From NCBI GenBank assembly GCA_023663365.1, contig JAMPHP010000001.1, forward strand, positions 1,257,425 to 1,321,424: a stretch of DNA of 64,000 bases. The letters run 5' to 3'. Of this stretch, positions 17,601 to 25,908 are shown one piece after another (position 1 is the stretch's first letter; each line of letters begins with the position of its first letter). Source of the stretch: Muribaculaceae bacterium. Its GTDB lineage: Bacteria; Bacteroidota; Bacteroidia; Bacteroidales; Muribaculaceae. The notes under the pieces are model-generated. The model ran no database searches and was not told where the DNA came from. It saw only the letters and a program-made list of their open reading frames with translations. Made by a program: the position numbers and the translations under genes.

Positions 17601-18343
17601 TCTTTGGGTGTGAAACCGCGGAGATTCTTTTTTCGTAGTGGTTTTACTCCAATCTCATAAGCAACTGTTTCATTATCAAATATGAGATTGTCGTGCATTT
17701 CTTGTTTGTAGGTTTCAGTCCAAACCTCAAAAAGATTCTGTGCATTACCAGCGACTTTTGGATTAGAGTAAATAAAAACAGATTCATCTTTCTTCGCCAA
17801 CTTGACAATGTTGGCGTCGTCGGAACAGTTAATGACGGGGCACTCATAAGTGAGTGTGTCATCCTTATAATCGGAAGTATAGATGCCGAGCCATTTAGCA
17901 GTGCGTTCTTGCTGCCAATAAGAGAATATTTGGCCTCCGTCCTCTTTAGTCTGCTTGACTGCCTTGGCATATTCTGCACCCGCAGTTTTGCATTCAAGGA
18001 TAAATAGGACTGAATCTCTTTCGGGGACATAAACTATAATGTCAGCTCGACCGCTTTTTTGCTCGTGTCCTAAAGTCCAAACTTTTTCGAGTTCGATTGT
18101 TTCGGGGCGGTAGCCTTTATCTAAAAGGCGATTGACGCACTCGAAAACAACGAAGTTTTCTTTTTGGTCGAATCCGGTGTTACGCTCACGACCTAAAATA
18201 GACTCCGGATAGATAAGTTTTTGTGTAGCCATATCCACTTTCATTTGACAATGAAAGTGTGGAAAATCCTTTATATATAGTGTACCGTGTTTCTTAAAGC
18301 CAATAAGCTCAAGTAGTTCCGGTAACGAATGTTTGGTAATCAT
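14606..18343 (-). CDS. Single-chain restriction-modification-specificity enzyme (type IIG/type I-like fusion)
   Basis: The 1245-residue protein joins three activities. The N-terminus has a PD-(D/E)xK nuclease pattern with GRADIIVY (Asp101) and LFILECKT (Glu117, Lys119). The centre (about 400-720) is an N6-adenine methyltransferase with motif I DYACGAG (460-466) and motif IV NPPY (551-554), preceded by EGQFFTPTP as in HsdM. The C-terminus (about 900-1245) has two HsdS-like target-recognition domains, each ending in a helical spacer (ECEQIDKEYEKTRMTIEEY; AELAQKIETLETKIYALEA). It should methylate and cut DNA as one chain, with a split recognition site set by the two domains. No separate hsdR, hsdM or hsdS is present. 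Low GC relative to its neighbours suggests transfer. Confidence 0.9.
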   Translation of the reverse strand: MITKHSLPELLELIGFKKHGTLYIKDFPHFHCQMKVDMATQKLIYPESILGRERNTGFDQKENFVVFECVNRLLDKGYRPETIELEKVWTLGHEQKSGRADIIVYVPERDSVLFILECKTAGAEYAKAVKQTKEDGGQIFSYWQQERTAKWLGIYTSDYKDDTLTYECPVINCSDDANIVKLAKKDESVFIYSNPKVAGNAQNLFEVWTETYKQEMHDNLIFDNETVAYEIGVKPLRKKNLRGFTPKDRIVNRFEEILRHNNVSDKENAFNRLIALFICKLVDELSKGEDDIVDFQYRIGTDDYETLQDRLQRLHKQGMEDFMEEEIFYVPNDYAEKLFIQYTGQKREQAIKNLKDTIRVLKFYSNNDFAFKDVHNEELFFQNGKILVEVVQLFERYRIVYPSKHQFLGDLFEQLLNKGFKQNEGQFFTPTPITRFIWDSLPIERIVTHEERIVMPKVVDYACGAGHFLTEAIEAVNAYFNHIGKSEMTENNSWVEKCIFGVEKDYRLARVSKVSLFMNGAGQARIIFGDGLECYPEKGIENGKFDVLVANPPYSVDAFKSHLALKNNQFEILDNITNNGSEIETLFVERIAQLLKPRGIAAVVLPASILSNSNLTSYMKAREHVLKNFFIRAIVCFGGKTFGATPTKTITLFLEKFDEPPTRYKMVQDSVDAIMSGERLSNWEDQDILDAYLAQIGIEENNYRSFISQNSDYRNFKSIEYFNNYIVAFEKNSAVFNKKKSKKFQGSSVDERNRILQEMFYEYVLPIEKEKVFFFGLVRSQSTLVITAPTDNDGQKAFLGYDWSNRKGSEGIVITNPGGKLYNDSNRYATGTVAHAVKLAYDGATVQSEALDGIAQYFRLKDMLDFSRPTFDKSIRTTAKRTITIKSSFPVVTLGQFVGESTIQKGKAITKSDTTPGDYKVVAGGVSHAYTNNRYNREANVITISASGANAGFVNFWTERIFASDCITIFTNEAIKTKYVYFFLKAHQELLYSVRPQQAGQPHFYKDDLIQFPIPEIPSDIQAKIVAECEQIDKEYEKTRMTIEEYRAKITQLFDNLNIVSGGVIRRIADIGEIRMCKRIMKHQTSPVGDVPFYKIGTFGGTADAFIAREIFESFRNQYSYPRKGQVLLSAAGTIGRSVIFDGSDSYYQDSNIVWIDTDESVVNNQYLHFCFKYAVDWDQYKTAGSVISRLYNDDLRAITIPYPSLQVQAELAQKIETLETKIYALEATLSENAMRKVAIVQKYI

Positions 18344-18808
18344 TCGGTATATGAAAACAAAACTCCCTTATAGCATCTGAAGGCCGACCAACGCCTGTAA
18401 CGACTACTCAGGAGTTTTCAAAGGGTTTCGGCTCTCGCCGTATATCTTTGCAATTTATTTGGTCATTATCAGATTAAAGTTACTTTTGCTTACGCAAAGT
18501 TAATAAATCTTTTCGAGATTAGGCTATCCCGTTGGCGAAAAGTGGATTATTTGATATTTGCGCCATCCTTTAATGCTTGCCCCAACCAGGGAAGCAAGCA
18601 TATTAACATTATAAGTATTGACATTTTCAGCGGTGATGTCCCGAAGGGGCTGTTGGCGTATCTGCCTCCCAATAGTCCCTTCGGGACAAACCTTTTATAA
18701 TGAATTGTACCTCACACAAATAGTGTGAGGCTAACAGGATTAAGCCGCGTCGCGGCACTTTTTTGCAATTGCACCCGCTTTTCGGCTTGTGCCCTTATAA
18801 CTTATAAT
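18344..18808. other. Gene-free stretch upstream of the R-M-S gene, with hairpins
   Basis: No convincing protein gene is seen here. The stretch holds a TATCTTTG -7-like box on the plus strand, an 11-base inverted repeat (GTCCCGAAGGG at 18638-18648 with CCCTTCGGGAC at 18677-18687), an 8-base hairpin (18710-18730) and a GCCGC/GCGGC hairpin with a T-run (18744-18764). Only frames of about 30 codons or less occur. Confidence 0.6.
18443..18764 (+). ncRNA. Possible non-coding transcript (promoter-like box to terminator)
   Basis: TATCTTTG at 18443-18450 matches the -7 consensus, although no clear TTTG is seen at -33. About 310 bases downstream a GC-rich hairpin with a T-run (18744-18764) would stop a plus-strand transcript. 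Between them are two strong hairpins and no credible gene. Alternatively the hairpins belong to a dispersed intergenic repeat. Confidence 0.25.
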
Positions 18809-20437
<1,629 letters not shown>

Positions 20438-20460
20438 ATTATTTTTCTGAACTCTAATGT

Positions 20461-20505
20461 TTTATAAAAGAAGAAGCAGCCGCCTGAAGGTGACTGCTTC
20501 TTTTA
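20461..20505 (-). terminator. Terminator after the initiator tRNA
   Basis: Read on the minus strand, the stem AGAAGCAG (20501-20494) pairs with CTGCTTCT (20479-20472) and is followed by TCTTTTATAAA. It starts just past the tRNA 3' end. Confidence 0.75.
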
Positions 20506-20506
20506 G

Positions 20507-20578
<72 letters not shown>

Positions 20579-20592
20579 ATGTTTCGATGGTG

Positions 20593-20624
20593 CAAAGGTA
20601 GGCACTATTTTTGAGACCACCAAA
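20593..20624 (-). promoter_or_regulatory. Promoter for the initiator tRNA
   Basis: On the minus strand TTTG (20624-20621), a 20-base spacer and TACCTTTG (20600-20593) match the Bacteroidetes consensus exactly. The tRNA begins 15 bases downstream. Confidence 0.75.
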
Positions 20625-20758
20625 TGTTTTAACACATATTAACTCAAAAGGCTGTTTTTTGTCTATACCTTTGCACTGCGAAGGCCTGTTCGGGCCGTTT
20701 TTGAGCTATTTCGCGAGTATAGCTGTTATATAAAGGATATATAAACGATACATAGAAC

Positions 20759-21379
20759 ATGATAATCAATACCGCCCGCTTTGTGATAAGCAACACCGAT
20801 TTCCGCAAGTGCCCCGCAGAGGCGCGCCACGAGTACGCCTTCATTGGGCGCTCCAATGTAGGCAAATCCTCGCTCATAAATATGCTCACGGGGCAGAAAG
20901 GACTTGCCATGACATCAGCCACCCCCGGCAAGACTATGCTGATAAACCACTTTCTTGTCAACGACTCATGGTATATCGTCGACCTTCCCGGCTACGGCTA
21001 TGCGCGGCGCAGCAAAGCCGACCGCGACCGCCTCGAGGGCATCATCAAGCAGTATATACTCGGCCGTCAGCAGATGACCAACCTCTTCGTGCTCATCGAC
21101 AGCCGCCACGAGCCGCAGAAGATAGATCTGGAATTTATGGAGTGGCTGGGCGAGAACGGCGTGCCTTTCAGCATCGTGTTCACGAAGATGGACAAGCAGT
21201 CGGCGACAGCCGGTGAAATCAAGACCGGGGCCTACCTCGAGAAGCTCCTCGACACATGGGAGGAACTTCCGCCGGTGTTCCGCACATCCAGCGAGAAAGG
21301 GCAGGGCAGAGAGGCAATCCTCAACTATATAGAGGAGATGAACCGCCTGCCACTGATACCCGCCGAGGCCGAACAATAG
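20759..21379 (+). CDS. engB: Ribosome biogenesis GTPase EngB/YsxC/YihA
   Basis: The 206-residue GTPase is needed for assembly of the large ribosomal subunit. It has G1 GRSNVGKSS (30-38), a G2 Thr in [10 protein letters not shown]3 DLPGYG and G4 TKMDKQ, with a C-terminal [10 protein letters not shown] as G5. It is transcribed away from the initiator tRNA gene. A TACCTTTG box at 20666-20673 may be its -7 element, but a matching -33 box is not visible. Confidence 0.95.
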   Translation: MIINTARFVISNTDFRKCPAEARHEYAFIGRSNVGKSSLINMLTGQKGLAMTSATPGKTMLINHFLVNDSWYIVDLPGYGYARRSKADRDRLEGIIKQYILGRQQMTNLFVLIDSRHEPQKIDLEFMEWLGENGVPFSIVFTKMDKQSATAGEIKTGAYLEKLLDTWEELPPVFRTSSEKGQGREAILNYIEEMNRLPLIPAEAEQ

Positions 21380-21425
21380 CACCGGCGCGCGTGTTGTATC
21401 ATACATACTTAAAGACAGATGAATT

Positions 21426-21590
21426 ATGAAAGATACAAAACGACAGAAACCAAGCGACCGGCTTAAGGACTATGCCGTCGACAATTTCCCCGGAGCCGCG
21501 GTAAACCATGCCGACGACAATGAAGTGGACAGCGCACTGGTGAAAGAGCGCACGCGCACACTCAACAACAATCCGCGCAACCATCACTGA
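21426..21590 (+). CDS. Small hydrophilic protein of unknown function
   Basis: The 54-residue frame MKDTKRQKPSDRLKDYAVDN starts 47 bases after engB and keeps coding-like composition to its end in NNNPRNHH. It has no hydrophobic segment or recognisable motif and is rich in charged residues and Asn. It may be the second gene of the engB transcript. I do not recognise a family. Confidence 0.55.
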   Translation: MKDTKRQKPSDRLKDYAVDNFPGAAVNHADDNEVDSALVKERTRTLNNNPRNHH

Positions 21591-21754
21591 CCGACGGTGT
21601 AAGCGACCGCCGCGATTCATAGGGCGTATATTATTGCGAGATGTGGTAAAATCGTAGTTTTGAGCTGATTTTGTGGTTTGCAAAATATCTTGTATATTTG
21701 CAGACAGAATTAAAACGCAGTAGAAATTCATAGATTAAGAAAGTACAAACGCCA

Positions 21755-22306
21755 ATGACGAATTTTGATAGCAAGAAACTCACAGAGTTGGTTCTGTATA
21801 TTCTTTGCAAGACCGGTGGAGCTGATTTCTACCACGTTTTCAAGATTCTCTATTTTGCAGAGATGAAACATCTTGCAAAATGGGGCAGTGGCATCGTGCC
21901 CGATGAGTTTTGCGCTCTGAAATATGGTCCCGTTCCCACCCATCTCTATGATGCGGTAAAAGAACTTGGGCACTCGCGTATGAAGCTTTCAGATGAATTG
22001 TCTGATGTAGTTAAGTTTGCAGGAGAAGATGCGCCAAACGTGCTTCTTCCCAAGAGAGACGCTAATGTGAATTTTCTTTCAAAGTCGGAGATTGATGCTT
22101 TGGATCAGTCCATCACAGAGCATGAGTCCATGACTTTCGGACAGCTCATGAGAAAATCGCATGACGCGGCTTGGGATGAGGCTAACAGGCGTGTACATGG
22201 CACCAATGTGATTTCTCCAATATCAATGGCTAAGGTTATGAATGCCGATGAAGCCATGTTGGAGTATATTGAAGAGCAGATGCAAATTGAAGCTGCACTC
22301 AGATGA
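21755..22306 (+). CDS. Panacea-domain (DUF4065, SocA-like) antitoxin-type protein
   Basis: The 183-residue protein MTNFDSKKLTELVLYILCKT carries the Panacea/DUF4065 pattern. It begins with an N-terminal helix bundle with KILYFAEMKHLAKWGSGI and continues with FCALKYGPVPTHLYDAVKEL and a C-terminal FLSKSEIDALDQSI. Panacea proteins neutralise many unrelated toxins and usually sit directly beside the toxin gene. Here the stop overlaps the next start in ATGATG, so the downstream gene is the natural candidate toxin. GC is lower than in the flanking engB and MFS genes, consistent with a mobile toxin-antitoxin module. Family assignment is good; activity is inferred. Confidence 0.8.
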   Translation: MTNFDSKKLTELVLYILCKTGGADFYHVFKILYFAEMKHLAKWGSGIVPDEFCALKYGPVPTHLYDAVKELGHSRMKLSDELSDVVKFAGEDAPNVLLPKRDANVNFLSKSEIDALDQSITEHESMTFGQLMRKSHDAAWDEANRRVHGTNVISPISMAKVMNADEAMLEYIEEQMQIEAALR

Positions 22307-22395
22307 TGAAAATTTCAGATGCTCTCAATGAAGATGAGCTTTCGCGGTTAGCAGCCCGGACAGTTAAAGTCGGCGAGTCTATGAAATCACGATGA
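22303..22395 (+). pseudogene. 5' fragment of the Panacea partner gene (frameshifted)
   Basis: A 30-codon frame opens with ATG overlapping the Panacea stop and reads MMKISDALNEDELSRLAART, then VKVGESMKSR and a TGA that overlaps the ATG at 22392. If one base is restored near 22374 (GGCGAG to GGCCGAG), the text changes from VGESMKSR to VGRVYEITM and runs straight into the downstream frame. The fragment is therefore probably the true N-terminus of the partner protein rather than a separate gene. Confidence 0.45.
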
Positions 22396-22754
22396 CCGAG
22401 GCAAACGGTATCAAGCCAAAGCCAGGTGATGCTTCAAGAGACAAATATTTTGTCGTACTTGGTTTTGATTCTGAAGGAGTGGCATACGGTGGCGTTATCA
22501 TCAATTCTCAAATCAACAAGAATCTTCCCGGTTACATTAAGATGTACCACATGCCCATAAAGCAATCTAAGTATCCATTTCTGCGATATGATTCTTTTGT
22601 TGATTGTGTCCAGCTAAAGAGAGCGTATCCTCAGAAATTCGACGAATGGAATTATCTGGGCGAGATTGATGAGTATGATGTCGAACTTATAATCGGCACA
22701 ATCAAGGAGAGCCCGCGTGAAAGTGTCGAGCATCTTGCTCAATATGGTCTATAA
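22392..22754 (+). CDS. Candidate toxin partner of the Panacea protein (PemK/MazF-like?), probably 3' part of a frameshifted gene
   Basis: The 120-residue frame has the block GIKPKPGDASRDKYFVVLGF followed by GVAYGGVIINSQIN, which resembles the SH3-like barrel of PemK/MazF-type proteins (a proline-glycine-aspartate turn, then a VVLG strand). The rest is mixed helix and strand with no strong motif. The open frame in the same register continues upstream of the ATG to 22368 (SRRVYEIT), which suggests that the ATG at 22392 is not the original start. With the 30-codon fragment before it, the restored protein would be about 150 residues. Toxin function is inferred from the neighbouring Panacea gene. 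Confidence 0.55.
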   Translation: MTEANGIKPKPGDASRDKYFVVLGFDSEGVAYGGVIINSQINKNLPGYIKMYHMPIKQSKYPFLRYDSFVDCVQLKRAYPQKFDEWNYLGEIDEYDVELIIGTIKESPRESVEHLAQYGL

Positions 22755-22783
22755 TCTTATACTCATAAGTCAAATAAATAAAC

Positions 22784-23005
22784 ATGGTCAGTAATAGAGT
22801 GAAGAGTAATATTTCGGGCACGCTGTTGGTCGTAGGTATATTGTGTGTCATTGCTCGTGGTTGGAATTTAGCAATGAATCCAACTTCCGGCTATGCTTGG
22901 TTTGAAACCGCAGGTATGGCGTTATTGACATATCTGTGTTTTGACAATTTTCGCATCTATCACCGCAGAGTTGAGAAAGGAGTCAAATTCGGCGACAAAT
23001 CCTGA
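22784..23005 (+). CDS. Small two-helix membrane protein
   Basis: The 73-residue protein MVSNRVKSNISGTLLVVGIL has two hydrophobic helices (about residues 11-29 and 37-54) and a basic C-terminus FRIYHRRVEKGVKFGDKS. It lies 29 bases after the Panacea partner and may belong to the same transcript. No family is recognised. Confidence 0.5.
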   Translation: MVSNRVKSNISGTLLVVGILCVIARGWNLAMNPTSGYAWFETAGMALLTYLCFDNFRIYHRRVEKGVKFGDKS

Positions 23006-23038
23006 AATCTCCTCATAGAGCAGAAACTTGAGAAGTGT

Positions 23039-23072
23039 GCACATTATTGCCACCGCAAAGGCAATAATGTGC
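23039..23072. terminator. Stem-loop downstream of the Panacea operon
   Basis: A perfect 13-base stem (23039-23051 with 23060-23072, core ACATTATTGCC/GGCAATAATGT) separates the Panacea operon from the MFS gene. No strong T-run follows, so termination is likely but not certain. Confidence 0.55.
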
Positions 23073-23080
23073 GCTTATGC

Positions 23081-23112
23081 TTGTGTGTTGGTGAAATTTT
23101 TTTGTAATTTTG
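23081..23112 (+). promoter_or_regulatory. Promoter for the MFS transporter gene
   Basis: TAATTTTG (23105-23112) fits the -7 consensus and a TTG (23081-23083) lies 21 bases upstream. The ATG follows 29 bases downstream of the -7 box. Confidence 0.45.
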
Positions 23113-23141
23113 TGGTTCAAAATAAACAATATTATCACAAA

Positions 23142-24578
23142 ATGAAAGAAATTATTAAATCGACACTGCGCGACCATGCCTGGGCGCGCTGGACAGCCCT
23201 GGTGCTGGTGGCCTTGATGATGTTCTTCGCCTATATGTTTGTCGACGTGATGTCGCCATTGCAGACTCTGGTGGAAAATCAGCTTGGCTGGACTCCGAGT
23301 GCGTTTGGCTACTATGCCGGCGCCGAGTATATTCTGAACGTTTTCGGTTTCCTCATCCTTGCCGGTATCATCCTCGACAAGATGGGCGTCCGCTTCACCG
23401 GCACGCTCTCGGCAGCAGTGATGTTTGTTGGCGCGTGCATCAAGCTCTATGCCATCAGCGACTACTTCGCAGGCACTGCTTTCGACCAGTGGCTGTCGTC
23501 GTGGTGGGTGGAGATGCCCGGCAGTGCCAAGCTCGCCGCCATGGGCTTCATGATATTCGGCTGCGGCTGTGAGATGGCCGGTATTACCGTGTCGAAGACT
23601 CTTGCCAAGTGGTTTGAAGGGCATGAGATGGCTCTTGCCATGGGCCTTGAGATGGCCCTCGCGCGCGTGGGCGTGTTCGTCATATTCTCCATCTCTCCAC
23701 GCCTTGCCGATTGGTTTGGCGAGCCCACGGTGGTCACCCCTGTGGCTTTTTGCACGGCTCTGCTCCTGATCGGTCTGATTTCATACATAGTGTTTACCTT
23801 CATGGACGTGCGCCTCGACCGTGAGCTCACTGCCGACAGCATAGCCTCGGGCGAATCCGCCGAAGAAGAATTCAAGATGAGCGATGTTGGCAAAATTCTT
23901 TCGAGCAAGCTCTTCTGGATCATCGCCCTGCTTTGCGTGCTCTACTACTCGGCCATCTTCCCCTTCCAGCGCTTCGCCACAAACATGCTGCAGTGCAACC
24001 TCGGCATGAGCGAGCAGGCTGCTGCCGACATCTTCCGCTGGTTCCCCATCGGTGCGGCTGCACTCACCCCTGTGCTCGGCTATTGCCTCGACCGCTTCGG
24101 CAAGGGTGCTTCTATGCTCATCGGCGGTGCAGTGCTGATGATAATCTGTCATCTCACATTCGCTCTCGTGCTCCCGGCTTATCCCGCCACATGGCTTGCC
24201 TACACTGCAATCATCGTGCTTGGCGTGTCGTTCTCGCTTGTGCCTGCGTCGCTTTGGCCGTCGGTGCCCAAGATCATGGAGGCCCGCTATCTGGGCTCGG
24301 CCTACTCGCTCATATTTTGGGTGCAGAACATCGGCCTGTCGCTCTTCCCCATCCTTATCGGCAACGTGCTCATGTGGAGCAACCCCGGAGTGGAGAACCC
24401 CATGGACTACAACTACACTGTGCCTATGCTCCTCTTCGCGAGCCTCGGTGTGCTCGCGCTCATCTTCGGCCTGTGGCTGAAGGTGCTCAATGCGAAGCAT
24501 CACTATGGTCTCGAAGACCCCAATATCAAGGCAAAGGCTGAAGTGCTCGAAGCAGAGTCGCAGGAAGCCGACGCTTGA
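23142..24578 (+). CDS. Major facilitator superfamily transporter
   Basis: The 478-residue protein has about twelve hydrophobic segments in two sets of six, with a central hydrophilic loop around residues 225-260 (DRELTADSIASGESAEEEF). MFS-like glycine-rich loops follow the second and eighth helices, such as ILDKMGVRF and CLDRFGKGASMLIGG. It is therefore a single-chain secondary transporter of the inner membrane. The start MKEIIKSTLRDHAWARW was chosen at 23142 because a good promoter box lies just upstream; the open frame extends further but with poor composition. The substrate cannot be inferred from the sequence or neighbours. Confidence 0.88.
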   Translation: MKEIIKSTLRDHAWARWTALVLVALMMFFAYMFVDVMSPLQTLVENQLGWTPSAFGYYAGAEYILNVFGFLILAGIILDKMGVRFTGTLSAAVMFVGACIKLYAISDYFAGTAFDQWLSSWWVEMPGSAKLAAMGFMIFGCGCEMAGITVSKTLAKWFEGHEMALAMGLEMALARVGVFVIFSISPRLADWFGEPTVVTPVAFCTALLLIGLISYIVFTFMDVRLDRELTADSIASGESAEEEFKMSDVGKILSSKLFWIIALLCVLYYSAIFPFQRFATNMLQCNLGMSEQAAADIFRWFPIGAAALTPVLGYCLDRFGKGASMLIGGAVLMIICHLTFALVLPAYPATWLAYTAIIVLGVSFSLVPASLWPSVPKIMEARYLGSAYSLIFWVQNIGLSLFPILIGNVLMWSNPGVENPMDYNYTVPMLLFASLGVLALIFGLWLKVLNAKHHYGLEDPNIKAKAEVLEAESQEADA

Positions 24579-24598
24579 AACAACACCTTATAGCACAG

Positions 24599-24638
24599 GC
24601 GGTGCTGCATCTGCGCGATGTGGCGCCGCTTTTTTTTA
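24599..24638 (+). terminator. Strong terminator after the MFS gene
   Basis: A 13-base stem with G-T pairs (24599-24611 with 24617-24629) and a five-base loop is followed by eight or nine T residues. Confidence 0.85.
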
Positions 24639-24663
24639 GCCGCTTTTTTCGCTGAAACGGGTG

Positions 24664-24694
24664 TTGTGAGATTGTGAAAAATATATTACCTTTG
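24664..24694 (+). promoter_or_regulatory. Promoter for hpt-adk
   Basis: TACCTTTG (24687-24694) matches the -7 box with TTG (24664-24666) 20 bases upstream. The ATG of hpt is 24 bases downstream. Confidence 0.6.
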
Positions 24695-24718
24695 CAAAAT
24701 ATTATTCACACACCGCAA

Positions 24719-25261
24719 ATGAAACAAGTGACTTATGAGGGCCTGACATTTCAGCCCTATATCTCAAAGCAAGAAATAACTGCCCGCGTCGAAGAAATCG
24801 GCCGGGAAATAGCGCGCGATTGCGCCGGTAAAATGCCCCTGTTTGTGTGTGTGCTCAACGGGGCATTTCCTTTTGCCAGCGATCTTTTCCGCGCCGTGGA
24901 GGATCTTGATGCCGAAATTACTTTTATCCGCCTTCGCAGCTACGAAGGCACGTCGTCGACCGGCGCCGTGAAGGAAGTGCTCGGCTTGCACGAGAATATC
25001 GAAGGCCGCACAGTGATTGTGGTCGAGGATATTGTCGACACGGGCAATACCATCTTCCGCCTCGTCAACGACCTTAAGGCTCAGAACCCCGCCGAAGTCA
25101 AGGTGGCCACACTCCTTTTCAAGCCCGATGCACTCGTAAGGCCTGTAAAGCCCGACTACGTAGGCTTCAGCATCCCCACCAAGTTTATCATAGGCTACGG
25201 ACTCGACCTCAACGGAAAAGCCCGCAACCTCAACGACATCTACATCCTCAAAGAGGATTGA
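24719..25261 (+). CDS. hpt: Hypoxanthine phosphoribosyltransferase
   Basis: The 180-residue enzyme salvages hypoxanthine (and often guanine) with PRPP to form IMP or GMP. The PRPP-binding loop is [12 protein letters not shown] (about residues 100-111), with the upstream [14 protein letters not shown] and [13 protein letters not shown] flexible-loop region and the C-terminal PDYVGFSIP and FIIGYGLD typical of the family. The start [15 protein letters not shown] (24719) fits; the open frame begins 15 codons earlier, inside the promoter region. It is followed by adk after 21 bases, which makes sense as a purine nucleotide operon. Confidence 0.96.
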   Translation: MKQVTYEGLTFQPYISKQEITARVEEIGREIARDCAGKMPLFVCVLNGAFPFASDLFRAVEDLDAEITFIRLRSYEGTSSTGAVKEVLGLHENIEGRTVIVVEDIVDTGNTIFRLVNDLKAQNPAEVKVATLLFKPDALVRPVKPDYVGFSIPTKFIIGYGLDLNGKARNLNDIYILKED

Positions 25262-25282
25262 TTGACGCAATTATCAAGCAGA

Positions 25283-25867
25283 ATGAATATAGTGATATTC
25301 GGTGCCCCCGGCAGCGGTAAGGGCACTCAGAGCGACCGTCTCATCGAGGAGTTCGGTCTACATCATATATCTACCGGTGAGCTCCTGCGCAGCCACATCG
25401 CTCAGGGCACACCTCTTGGCAAAGTTGCCGATTCGTATATCTCGCAGGGGCAGCTTATACCCGATGAACTGATGATCGATGTGCTGCACGACCTCTTCAG
25501 AAATCATCCGGAGCACATCGAGAAAGGTGTGATATTCGACGGTTTCCCCCGCACGATAGCGCAGGCCGAAGCTCTCTCGGAGATGCTCCGCGAGTATGGC
25601 ACCGACGTGCACGCCGTGGTCGGCCTCGACGTGGATGAGGACGAGCTCGTGCACCGTATGCTCGAGCGTGGTAAGATGAGCGGCCGTGCCGACGATAATC
25701 TCGACACCATCACGAAGCGCCTTCAGGTGTACCACAAGCAGACCGCTCCGCTTCGTGATTACTATGCAGCCAAAGGAAACTTCCATCCTATCGACGGCAA
25801 CGGCTCCGTCGATAAAATCTTCGGAGAAATCCGCGGAAAACTCTTGCCGCACAAAGATAAAAAATAG
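25283..25867 (+). CDS. adk: Adenylate kinase
   Basis: The 194-residue enzyme interconverts ATP plus AMP and two ADP. It has the P-loop GAPGSGKGTQ (about residues 7-16), the AMP-site block GFPRTIAQAEAL and the arginine-containing RMLERGKMSGRADDNLDTI. The LID is the short form without zinc-binding cysteines, as the total length shows. The start MNIVIFGAPGSGKGT at 25283 is unambiguous. It lies 21 bases after hpt and about 40 bases before the acyl-CoA synthetase gene, so all three may be co-transcribed. Confidence 0.97.
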   Translation: MNIVIFGAPGSGKGTQSDRLIEEFGLHHISTGELLRSHIAQGTPLGKVADSYISQGQLIPDELMIDVLHDLFRNHPEHIEKGVIFDGFPRTIAQAEALSEMLREYGTDVHAVVGLDVDEDELVHRMLERGKMSGRADDNLDTITKRLQVYHKQTAPLRDYYAAKGNFHPIDGNGSVDKIFGEIRGKLLPHKDKK

Positions 25868-25908
25868 GCTCAGGCTCATGCCCGGCGGGTGTGGGCCGAT
25901 GGTCTTTG

